The notes under the pieces: generated by a model
Databases searched by the model: none
What the model was told of the DNA's origin: nothing
What the model saw: only the letters and a program-made list of their open reading frames with translations
Shown here: piece by piece, positions 27,941-35,301 of the stretch
Layout of the letters: every line of letters begins with the position of its first letter
Position numbering within the stretch: the first letter of the stretch is position 1
From: Methanomassiliicoccus sp.
Lineage (GTDB): Archaea > Thermoplasmatota > Thermoplasmata > Methanomassiliicoccales > UBA472
Direction of reading: 5' to 3'
NCBI GenBank assembly: GCA_004525545.1
Contig: SPCU01000006.1
Span: forward strand, 1-35,301
Length of the DNA stretch: 35,301 bases
Made by a program: the position numbers and the translations under genes

Positions 27941-28405
27941 ATGGCATATGCAGCAATTAGAATTCGTGGCCACTCCGGAGTGAAAGGCGATATCGAGGAT
28001 ACCATGCTCATGCTCCGCCTGACCCGAGCCAACCACTGCGTTGTGCTACAGGAGACCCCAGAGATAAAGGGCATGCTGATGAAGGCTAAGGACTACATTA
28101 CCTGGGGCGAGGTTTCCGAAGAGACCCTGGCCAGAATGATAAAGTTCCGTGGCCGGCTCATAGGCGACAAGCCCATTGACGATGAGGTGGTCAAGGAGAG
28201 CACCCCCTTCGGTTCCATAATGGCCTTCGCCAAGGGCGTGTCCAAGGGCGAGACCAAGTATTCGGAAATGAAGGACGTAAAGCCACTATTCCGCCTGAGC
28301 CCGCCTAGGAAAGGTTACGAAGGTGTCAAACGCGGCTTCGGGGCCGGAGGCGCCCTGGGCTACCGGGGAGAGGAGATCAACGATCTCATCTCCAGGATGA
28401 TCTGA
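27941..28405 (+). CDS. rpl30: Ribosomal protein uL30
   Basis: MAYAAIRIRGHSGVKGDIEDTMLMLRLTRANHCVVL; ends SPPRKGYEGVKRGFGAGGALGYRG. Confidence 0.94.
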   Translation: MAYAAIRIRGHSGVKGDIEDTMLMLRLTRANHCVVLQETPEIKGMLMKAKDYITWGEVSEETLARMIKFRGRLIGDKPIDDEVVKESTPFGSIMAFAKGVSKGETKYSEMKDVKPLFRLSPPRKGYEGVKRGFGAGGALGYRGEEINDLISRMI

Positions 28406-28417
28406 AGGTGAACTAAG

Positions 28418-28846
28418 ATGGTAAGCAGGACTGAGAAGTTCAGAGGCTCCAGGACCCACGGTCGCGGAAAGAAGGCTGGACGTGGTGCCGGTAAGCGCGG
28501 CGGAACGGGCAACGCCGGGTTGCACAAACACAAGGCCCAGTACATGTTGAAATATATGCCCGATCACTTCGGCCGGCACGGTTTCAAGCGGCCTCAGAAG
28601 ATGGTCTGCGCTAAGATCACCATTAACGTGGGCGATCTGGAGCAGATCATGGACGCTATGAAGGTCCAAGGTACCGCGGTGGAGAGGGACGGAACGATAG
28701 CCGTTGACCTCACCGCCATGGGCGTGGACAAGCTGCTGGGTAATGGCCAAGTGAGCAAATCTCTGGAGATCACCGTTTCCGAGATCACAGCTTTGGCCAA
28801 GGCTAAGATTGAAGAGGCAGGCGGTCATATCGTGATGCCAGAGTAA
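28418..28846 (+). CDS. rpl15: Ribosomal protein uL15
   Basis: KFRGSRTHGRGKKAGRGAGKRGGTGNAGLHKHK. Confidence 0.94.
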   Translation: MVSRTEKFRGSRTHGRGKKAGRGAGKRGGTGNAGLHKHKAQYMLKYMPDHFGRHGFKRPQKMVCAKITINVGDLEQIMDAMKVQGTAVERDGTIAVDLTAMGVDKLLGNGQVSKSLEITVSEITALAKAKIEEAGGHIVMPE

Positions 28847-28863
28847 AGTATCGCGTGGTATTC

Positions 28864-30444
28864 ATGGCCGAAGACCAGAAGAGCAGGCTGTATAAGCTCA
28901 AGCCTATAACCGACCGCCTACCGGCGGTCACCAAACCCGAGGGGCATGTCCATTTCAGGACCAAGATGTTGTGGGTCGTAGTCATACTAGTGTTCTACTT
29001 CGTTATGACCAACATCTTCCTGTATGGGCTGGATAGCTCAAGCACTATCGATCTTTTCGCCCAGTACCGCGCCATCCTGGCCGGTGCGCAGGGATCCCTG
29101 ATGCACTTGGGCATAGGTCCGATAGTCACTGCATCCATCATCATGCAGTTGTTCGTGGGAGCCAAGATCATCAAGCTCGATCTCACGGACCGTGAAGATA
29201 AGGCAGTCTATCAAAGCAGCCAGAAGTTCCTGGTCATAGTCATGATACTAGTGGAGTCCGTGCCTCAGGTGTTCGGATACCTAGTACCATCGGACAATTT
29301 CATCGGAGGGTTGAGCGGAACCTTCGGAGACTCGGGGATAATCAATGGCGAGAACGTCGCCAGAACCATCATCGTCCTGCAGCTCTGTGTCGGTTCCTAT
29401 CTGGTCTTCCTATTGGACGAGGTAGTATCCAAATGGGGTATAGGCAGCGGTATCTCGCTGTTCATCGCCGCCGGCGTGGCCGAAGCGCTTTTCACCGGAA
29501 CGTTGAACACTGAGGGATACGACCCCGATATGGCCCTAAGCACCAACAATCCGCCGGTCGGGGCCATACCGAAAACGATCTTTATATTGACAAACACGTC
29601 CGCGCAGGGTTTGGTAGGCGGAGGCTATGAACAAATTTTAATACAAAATCCCAATCCATTGATAGCTTTGGTAGGGACGGTAATCATCTTCCTGTTCGTC
29701 GCTTATGCCGAATCATCCCGCATCGAGCTTCCGCTGGCACACGGCACTGCCCGTGGGGCGCGTGGACGATATCCTATCAAACTGATCTACGCCTCCAATA
29801 TCCCGGTCATCTTGATGGCCGCGCTATTGGCCAACATCAGCATGTTCACAATGCTGCTTTACACCAATGGTGCGCTCAGTGGCATCCCGCTGCTGGGAGG
29901 GCAGGATTGGTTAGGCTCATACGCTGCTGGACAGACCAATCCGACCGGAGGTCTGGCCTGGTACGTTTCAACGCCACGCGGGGTAGGTGATTGGCTGTTG
30001 CCCATGTTGGACCCAGGCGCTTATGGCAGCATGACCTTTGGTCATGGATCGCTGCAGATAATGGCCCACGTGCTGGTCTACGTCGGACTGATGGTCGGAG
30101 GGTCCATTCTCTTCGCCAAGTTCTGGATCATGACCACCAATATGGGTCCAGAAGCGGTCGCCAGACAGATCGAGTCCAGCGGACTGCAGATCCCCGGTTT
30201 CCGTCGCGATCCACGGGTGCTCAAGAGAGTGCTGGAGAGATACATCCCCATCGTCACCGTCATCAGCGGAGCGGTGGTGGGCGGCCTAGCGGCCGGTGCC
30301 GACCTGATCGGTACGGTCGGCAATGCCAGCGGTACAGGTGTGCTGCTGGCGGTGGGCATAATGATACAGTTCTATGAGGCCATTGGTAGGGAGCAGATGA
30401 TGGAGATGCACCCAGTGCTGAGAGGCTTCTTCGGAGGAGATTGA
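28864..30444 (+). CDS. secY: Preprotein translocase subunit SecY
   Basis: Multiple hydrophobic segments; GPIVTASIIMQLFVGAKII; YAESSRIELPLAHGTARGARGRYPIKLIYASNIPVIL. About 526 aa from ATG 28864; the track uses GTG 28855. Confidence 0.96.
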   Translation: MAEDQKSRLYKLKPITDRLPAVTKPEGHVHFRTKMLWVVVILVFYFVMTNIFLYGLDSSSTIDLFAQYRAILAGAQGSLMHLGIGPIVTASIIMQLFVGAKIIKLDLTDREDKAVYQSSQKFLVIVMILVESVPQVFGYLVPSDNFIGGLSGTFGDSGIINGENVARTIIVLQLCVGSYLVFLLDEVVSKWGIGSGISLFIAAGVAEALFTGTLNTEGYDPDMALSTNNPPVGAIPKTIFILTNTSAQGLVGGGYEQILIQNPNPLIALVGTVIIFLFVAYAESSRIELPLAHGTARGARGRYPIKLIYASNIPVILMAALLANISMFTMLLYTNGALSGIPLLGGQDWLGSYAAGQTNPTGGLAWYVSTPRGVGDWLLPMLDPGAYGSMTFGHGSLQIMAHVLVYVGLMVGGSILFAKFWIMTTNMGPEAVARQIESSGLQIPGFRRDPRVLKRVLERYIPIVTVISGAVVGGLAAGADLIGTVGNASGTGVLLAVGIMIQFYEAIGREQMMEMHPVLRGFFGGD

Positions 30445-30448
30445 AAAA

Positions 30449-31102
30449 ATGGCTGACGCACCAGTTCCGGACGCCAAGGCGACGACCAACAGGATGGTGA
30501 TGATATTCATCTTCATCCTGGCCTTGTTCGTCATGTTCGACCCCTCGCTGCGTTCCGCCCTAGGCGGCGTGGTGGGACTAGCTCTGAACCCGTTATGGGG
30601 ATTCGGCGGTGATTTCCCGGTGGCAACACTGTTCATCACTGGCATGTTCATGACCGGTATGACGATCACTGTGAGGCACTTCTTCACCGATTACGTGAAG
30701 CAGGCTGAAAGCCAGAAGATGATCGGAGCTTTCAACAAAGAGTTGAGGCAGGCCCGCCTGGACAACAACACCTACAAGCTGAAGAAGATGACGGAGCAGC
30801 AGCCCCAGATCATGAAGGCTTCCATGGCCCAGACGACCACTCAGTTGAAGCTGATGCCGGTGACCATGCTCATCGTCATCCCGATCTTCGCCTGGCTGGC
30901 TGTGTTCACAGGGGACCTGGATAGCACCAGGATGTCCGTCCCATGGTCGAACCTGGCCGATCTGAACGCCTCATACCTGTTCCCGGCCTGGATCCTGCTG
31001 TACTCCCTGATCAGCATCCCCTTCGGTCAGCTACTGTCCCGGGGGCTTAGGTACTTCTCCTTCAAGAAGCGCCTGAACGCACTGACAGCAGCCGGGAAAT
31101 GA
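30449..31102 (+). CDS. DUF106/EMC3-TMCO1 (Oxa1-superfamily) membrane protein
   Basis: 217 aa; TM segments; coiled KQAESQKMIGAFNKELRQARLDNNTYKLKKM; location between secY and cmk. Confidence 0.85.
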   Translation: MADAPVPDAKATTNRMVMIFIFILALFVMFDPSLRSALGGVVGLALNPLWGFGGDFPVATLFITGMFMTGMTITVRHFFTDYVKQAESQKMIGAFNKELRQARLDNNTYKLKKMTEQQPQIMKASMAQTTTQLKLMPVTMLIVIPIFAWLAVFTGDLDSTRMSVPWSNLADLNASYLFPAWILLYSLISIPFGQLLSRGLRYFSFKKRLNALTAAGK

Positions 31103-31629
31103 TCGTCACCATCAGCGGTCTGATCGGAAGCGGCAAGACCACTGTTTGCCGAACGCTCGGCGAACGGTTGGGGTACCGCACGATCATATCCGGGCTGGTC
31201 TTCCGAGAGATGGCTAGTGAAATGGACCTATCTTTGGAGGAGTTCGGCCATCGGGCCGAGGCCGACCCCAAGTACGACCGTCTGATAGACGAACGCATGG
31301 TGGACATCGCCCGAAAGGAGGACAATGTCATCCTGGAAGGGCGCCTGGCCGGACAGATGTTGCGCCGCAACTCCATTCCGGCCTTCTGCATTTTTTTGGA
31401 CGCTCCCCTAGAGATACGCACCCAACGCGTCTCCGGACGGGAAGGTGTAGCCTTACGCGAGGCCATGGACGAGATGAGCGCCCGCGAGGCTAGCGAAGTG
31501 CTAAGGTATCGCAAATACTACGATATTGACGTGACCGACCGTTCCATATACGATATGGTGATCGACACTGGTGCGCTGACCCCGGAGCAAGTGGTCGACA
31601 GCATCATCTACCGGATAAGGGGAGATTGA
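31099..31629 (+). CDS. cmk: Cytidylate kinase (archaeal type)
   Basis: 176 aa; MIVTISGLIGSGKTTVCRTLGERLGYR P-loop; conserved slot before cbf5. Confidence 0.92.
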   Translation: MIVTISGLIGSGKTTVCRTLGERLGYRTIISGLVFREMASEMDLSLEEFGHRAEADPKYDRLIDERMVDIARKEDNVILEGRLAGQMLRRNSIPAFCIFLDAPLEIRTQRVSGREGVALREAMDEMSAREASEVLRYRKYYDIDVTDRSIYDMVIDTGALTPEQVVDSIIYRIRGD

Positions 31630-31630
31630 T

Positions 31631-32587
31631 ATGCTGGTGCGGGACAAGGCCCCTCGGACGCTACCGAACGGGAAGCGACCTGAGGACCGCAGCATAGAGG
31701 AGCTCCTGTCCGCCGGTGTCATCGTTCTTGACAAGGTTCAGGGGCCGACCTCCCATCAGGTCACCGCCTGGGTGCAGGACATGCTGGGGGTGGAGAAGAT
31801 AGGGCACGGCGGTACTCTGGACCCCAACGTGAGCGGCGTTCTGCCGATAGCTTTGGGAAAAGCGATACGCATGACCGACCTGGTGCTGCGTTCCGACAAA
31901 CAGTACGTCTGTCACCTCTACCTTCACCGTCAGGTTCCCGAAGAAAAGGTGCTCAACGTCATCGGCACCTTCGTAGGCGCCATCTATCAGACGCCGCCGG
32001 TCCGTTCCGCGGTCAAGATCCAGATGCGCGTGCGCAAGGTCCATTCCATCGACATCCTGGAGATGTCCGGACGGGATGTGCTCTTCAAGATCGATTGCGA
32101 CGCTGGGACGTACATACGCACGCTCTGCACCGATATCGGAGATGCGCTTGGCGTCGGTGCCAACATGAAAGCTCTGCGCCGCACCCGCTCGGGCAGGATG
32201 ACCGAAGATGAGGCGGTCACTTTGCAGGACCTGAAGGACGCCACGGTGCAATGGAAGCAGGGGGACGATTCCTGGTTGAGAAGCATGGTGCGCCCCATGG
32301 AGATATTGCTGGAGCCGTTGCCCAAGGTCATCGTAAAGGACGCTACGGTCGACGCCATAGCGCACGGGGCCGATCTGAACGCCCCGGGCATCGTCAGCTT
32401 GGACGAAGGAATAGAGAAGGGCGGTCCGGTGGCCATGCTCACCATGAAAGGAGAGGCGTTAGGTCTAGGGACCGCAGCCATGTCCTCCCGCGATATGTTC
32501 AAAGCTTACAAAGGCCGAGCGGTCAAGACCGTCCGGGTGTTCTTGCCAGAAGGTACGTACCCACGCATGTGGGGAGATCAGAAGTAG
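31631..32587 (+). CDS. cbf5: tRNA/rRNA pseudouridine synthase Cbf5 (TruB family, PUA domain)
   Basis: 318 aa; VQGPTSHQVTAWVQDMLGVEKIGHGGTLDPNVSGVLPIALGKA...YQTPPVRSAVK. Confidence 0.95.
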   Translation: MLVRDKAPRTLPNGKRPEDRSIEELLSAGVIVLDKVQGPTSHQVTAWVQDMLGVEKIGHGGTLDPNVSGVLPIALGKAIRMTDLVLRSDKQYVCHLYLHRQVPEEKVLNVIGTFVGAIYQTPPVRSAVKIQMRVRKVHSIDILEMSGRDVLFKIDCDAGTYIRTLCTDIGDALGVGANMKALRRTRSGRMTEDEAVTLQDLKDATVQWKQGDDSWLRSMVRPMEILLEPLPKVIVKDATVDAIAHGADLNAPGIVSLDEGIEKGGPVAMLTMKGEALGLGTAAMSSRDMFKAYKGRAVKTVRVFLPEGTYPRMWGDQK

Positions 32588-33648
32588 CTGCCTAGATTGC
32601 TCTGCCCCTTTTTTAACGGCACGGCAGTGATCCCCAGCCGTTCCCTGATCTCCTTGGCCAATATCTCCTCTGAACCGTGGTGCATGTACACCTGGTCCGG
32701 AGAGCATCTCTTGACGAAGTCGATGATCTCGTAGAAATCGGCATGGTCGGAGTAGGCGAACCCCTCGTCCATGCCCCAGCTGCGCCCGCTCAGGCACCAG
32801 CCGGAGACGGTGGCGGTGCGCTTCTTTCCTAATGCGGAAAGACCGTTCTCCCCCTTGGTATTGTGACTGATGACCAGCTGCGGCGTATCGTCCGCAGGAT
32901 CGAACGGCAGATAATCGAACTTCAGGTCGTCCGCCTCCATCATGCGGGTGGTGTCCAGCACCGAACCGTGCAGCCGGGGCTGGAACTCCTTGAGCATGGT
33001 GGTCAGCTCTTGTGATTTGCCTAAAGGATAGGAATACAGCACCGCCGAGCATCCCTGGTTCAAGGTATCCTCCACCCAGTCGCGGATGACGCCCATCATG
33101 GCGTTGCGGTTCGGGAAGCGGTAGCGTGGATTTCCGTAAGTGGCCTCGATGATCAGCGCGTCGCACTTCTGCGGACGCGCTCCTTCCATGCCCAGACGGT
33201 CCTGGGGGCAGAAATCGCCAGTGTACAGCACCTTCTTTCCCTCGTCGATCATGAACATGTTGGAACCGAGTATGTGACCGGCACCGCTGGCATTGACCGA
33301 CGGAAGATCGCCACGCTCCACGTTCTCCAGGTAGTTCTTGGACTTCTTGCTCTTCACCCGCCCGCGCAGGCAGCGCAGGGTGATGTCCGAGCAGAACAGC
33401 GGACCGCCGTCGAAGCTCGAGGGCATGTGGTCGGAATGGGCGTGGGAGACGCAGCAAATACCGGCGGCAGAGACCTTGCGGGGGTCGAGAAAGTATTTCA
33501 TCTGGCCGGAAGTAACTTCTATGCCATTGCCTGAGACAACGGAAAGCCCATCTCCTTCCATCGTCTGGACAATGCACCCTCGGATATTTACCAGTAGCGA
33601 GGACGTCTCCATCATCATCGTGGATGGTGTGCGGGGCGGCGTACTCAC
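32578..33648 (-). CDS. Metallo-beta-lactamase-fold RNA/DNA exonuclease
   Basis: 356 aa; ICCVSHAHSDHMPSSF, GDFCPQDRLGMEGA, IIEATYGNPRYRFP, and C-terminal SDHADFYEIIDFVKR...YMHHGSEE. Exact start uncertain. Confidence 0.85.
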   Translation of the reverse strand: MSTPPRTPSTMMMETSSLLVNIRGCIVQTMEGDGLSVVSGNGIEVTSGQMKYFLDPRKVSAAGICCVSHAHSDHMPSSFDGGPLFCSDITLRCLRGRVKSKKSKNYLENVERGDLPSVNASGAGHILGSNMFMIDEGKKVLYTGDFCPQDRLGMEGARPQKCDALIIEATYGNPRYRFPNRNAMMGVIRDWVEDTLNQGCSAVLYSYPLGKSQELTTMLKEFQPRLHGSVLDTTRMMEADDLKFDYLPFDPADDTPQLVISHNTKGENGLSALGKKRTATVSGWCLSGRSWGMDEGFAYSDHADFYEIIDFVKRCSPDQVYMHHGSEEILAKEIRERLGITAVPLKKGQSNLGSYF

Positions 33649-33659
33649 GTTCGCCCGTA

Positions 33660-33770
33660 TCAGGAGAGCATGACCATCACTAGGACGGTAAGCACGATCA
33701 ACGCTATTCCTAACGCGTATCCGAAGACCTTCTTGCGGCGCAGTTCCATCTCACGTGCGGTGGATCTCAT
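33660..33770 (-). CDS. 36-aa single-pass membrane protein, unknown function
   Basis: Hand-read from ATG 33770: MRSTAREMELRRKKVFGYALGIALIVLTVLVMVMLS*. Upstream gaggtgatccta is a Shine-Dalgarno match. Ends 11 nt before the MBL gene start. Confidence 0.6.
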   Translation of the reverse strand: MRSTAREMELRRKKVFGYALGIALIVLTVLVMVMLS

Positions 33771-33816
33771 TAGGATCACCTCGATATATCATTCGAAGGT
33801 GGGACGATAAATCTTA

Positions 33817-33990
33817 TCAAGGTTCCTTGATCGCGATGACGCGAGCAGAAGCGGAGGTGCTGACGTCATCGGTGCTGTAGAACGAGGCTCCGTACAAGGA
33901 ATCGCCGCTGGATATCGATGCTAGGTTGTATGGCGTATCGTTCAGCTGGCACTGCAGGGCGATGGCGCGCGGGAGGATTATGGTGTTCAT
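33817..33990 (-). CDS. 57-aa ORF of unknown function
   Basis: Hand-read: MNTIILPRAIALQCQLNDTPYNLASISSGDSLYGASFYSTDDVSTSASARVIAIKEP*. An AT-rich TATA-like stretch (attttttaaatatt) lies upstream on the minus strand. Confidence 0.45.
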   Translation of the reverse strand: MNTIILPRAIALQCQLNDTPYNLASISSGDSLYGASFYSTDDVSTSASARVIAIKEP

Positions 33991-34190
33991 GCCTTGCTGG
34001 AAATATTTTTATGAACAATATTTAAAAAATAGCCTTTGAGTTGCTTATTAGAAAATTGTTTGTTTCCTTGAACATCGATAGTAGAAACGGGGGCATCAGC
34101 CATCCGACGTATCCATTCCAGATCGATATCGTATTTCGTTGATCTCGATAATCGCGCCGTTCATTTTCACCGACCTCTCCCCTTCAGCCC

Positions 34191-34198
34191 TTTATACC
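34191..34198 (+). promoter_or_regulatory. TATA box for the RecA-like cassette
   Basis: tttatacc about 31-38 nt upstream of ATG 34229. Confidence 0.45.
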
Positions 34199-34228
34199 CT
34201 CAAAGCGAAGCGAGCGTAGAGAGAGAAA

Positions 34229-34966
34229 ATGTACCGCTCGATGCCGGAGACAGTGACCGAACCGCTGGTCCACGACTTCAATTCCGAATCGGATGGAGTG
34301 TTGGCCACCACCGCCATACCTCCGGTGGACGAACTGCTGGGGGGATTGAAAGCGGGCACCGTCACCACCATCGACAGCTCCGACCGGCTGCTGTTCACCC
34401 TGATCAACATGCTAAGCGTGAACTTCGTGCGGGAGTGGCATCGCGACGTGGTCTGGGTGGACGGCGGGAATTCCGTGAACCCTTACGATCTGACCTACGT
34501 GTGCAAGCGCTTCCGTATGAGGCCGGAGGAGACTCTATCCAGCATCAACGTGTCCAGGGCCTTCACCGCCTACCAGATGTCCACCCTGGTGGAGGAATCG
34601 TTGGAAGACGAACTGATGCGCAGCAAAGGCGGTATGATAGTCGTCTCCTGCTACCCCGACCTCTTCCAGGATGCCGATATGAATTGGGAGGAGTCGCTCA
34701 AGCTCATGGACAGGGGGATGAGCAAGCTGCGCTCCCTCACCTCCAAGCACCACACCGTGACGGTCGTCACCAACTACGGACTGGCGAAGCTGATGTACCG
34801 CAAGGGATTGCGGCCGCTGTTCTACGAGAAGGTCGACAGAGTGGTGAGCGTGGAGCACCGTTCCGGCTACGCGCGCATTTCCTTGCCCAGGGAGGAGAAG
34901 GAGATAATGTATCGTCCGGTCCCCCCGAACCAGACCACTCTGGATGAGTACCGGAGGCGCTGCTGA
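34229..34966 (+). CDS. RecA/RadA-superfamily protein lacking a Walker A motif
   Basis: 245 aa; PPVDELLGGLKAGTVTTIDSSDRLLFTLINMLSVNFV aligns by eye with the RadA/RadB entry sequence, but no GxxxxGK[ST] is present. VVWVDGGNSVNPYDLTYVCKRF, SINVSRAFTAYQM and GMIVVSCYPDLF follow. Confidence 0.7.
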   Translation: MYRSMPETVTEPLVHDFNSESDGVLATTAIPPVDELLGGLKAGTVTTIDSSDRLLFTLINMLSVNFVREWHRDVVWVDGGNSVNPYDLTYVCKRFRMRPEETLSSINVSRAFTAYQMSTLVEESLEDELMRSKGGMIVVSCYPDLFQDADMNWEESLKLMDRGMSKLRSLTSKHHTVTVVTNYGLAKLMYRKGLRPLFYEKVDRVVSVEHRSGYARISLPREEKEIMYRPVPPNQTTLDEYRRRC

Positions 34967-35205
34967 TGGGGCGTACGGTGCCGACATACCGCCAGGCAGC
35001 GGAATCAACGTTCCGCAACTGGAGCGATTTCCGGAGGGCGCTGTCTCAGGATGATCGGGAGGCTTTCGACCGTCTCTCGGACAAGGTGCGCCTGCACGCC
35101 TCGGCCTCCTCCGTGGCCGCCTTCCTGGACCCGTTGGAGGGGGCGTTGCTCTCCATACTTCTGGAGCAGGAGAAAGAGCTGGAACGTTTGCGTAAGAAGG
35201 CCTGA
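34966..35205 (+). CDS. Small helical protein of unknown function, coupled to the RecA-like gene
   Basis: 79 aa; WSDFRRALSQDDREAFDRLSDKVRLHASASSVAAFLDPLEGALLSILLEQEKELERLRKKA. Start overlaps the upstream stop (TGATG). Confidence 0.7.
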   Translation: MGRTVPTYRQAAESTFRNWSDFRRALSQDDREAFDRLSDKVRLHASASSVAAFLDPLEGALLSILLEQEKELERLRKKA

Positions 35206-35209
35206 TAGG

Positions 35210-35301
35210 ATGCGCGGATGGATCCTGGACTGTTATGCCGACGAGGTCAACAACGAGATGGTCACCTGGGTGAAGACCTCCGACGGCGTTGAGAGGATCA
35301 C
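35210..35301 (+). CDS. N-terminus of a protein cut by the window end, possibly a family B DNA polymerase
   Basis: ATG 35210, 4 nt after the previous stop: MRGWILDCYADEVNNEMVTWVKTSDGVERI... resembles the N-terminal strand region of archaeal PolB proteins. Only 30 codons are visible. Confidence 0.45.
   Translation, partial: MRGWILDCYADEVNNEMVTWVKTSDGVERI

Noticed and set aside
34096-34164. 22-aa minus-strand ORF MNGAIIEINEIRYRSGMDTSDG
   Set aside because: Too short to support without conservation or expression data, although an SD-like ggtg precedes it.
1-35301. CRISPR arrays, IS elements, integrases, rRNA and tRNA genes
   Set aside because: Scanned for regular direct repeats, transposase or integrase motifs and rRNA/tRNA signatures by eye; none recognised.

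Overview
This is a euryarchaeal chromosome segment of moderately high GC. Gene content suggests Thermoplasmata or Methanomassiliicoccales, but that assignment is inference. The window holds five blocks. (1) A minus-strand hdrA–mvhD–mvhG operon, with mvhG cut by the left edge. HdrA is a two-flavin-domain form. (2) A membrane-anchored multi-zinc-finger/RING-like protein next to ftsZ. (3) The archaeal RNase P–proteasome–exosome superoperon: pop5, psmA, SBDS, rrp4, rrp41, rrp42, eL43, rpoP, pcc1, prefoldin beta. It is followed by a DHH phosphoesterase, a convergent tyrS, a flavoprotein disulfide reductase, and a RaSEA-like radical SAM gene with a small partner. (4) The complete S10/spc-type ribosomal superoperon from uL3 to uL15, including aIF1 and Rpp29, then secY, a DUF106/EMC3-like gene, cmk and cbf5. 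It is preceded by tandem TATA boxes and a leader with several hairpins. (5) A convergent MBL-fold nuclease with an upstream small membrane-protein ORF, then a plus-strand cassette cut by the right edge: a RecA-fold protein without a Walker A motif, a 79-aa protein, and a possible B-family DNA polymerase start. No CRISPR array, rRNA, tRNA, integrase or IS element was recognised. The ORF track misses at least four short genes or likely genes: rpoP, uS14, a 36-aa membrane protein and a 57-aa ORF. It also omits the truncated mvhG. The best candidates for something under-described are the terminal Walker-A-less RecA-like cassette, the structured leader of the ribosomal operon, the RING-like membrane protein beside ftsZ, and the dual-start, duplicated HdrA.
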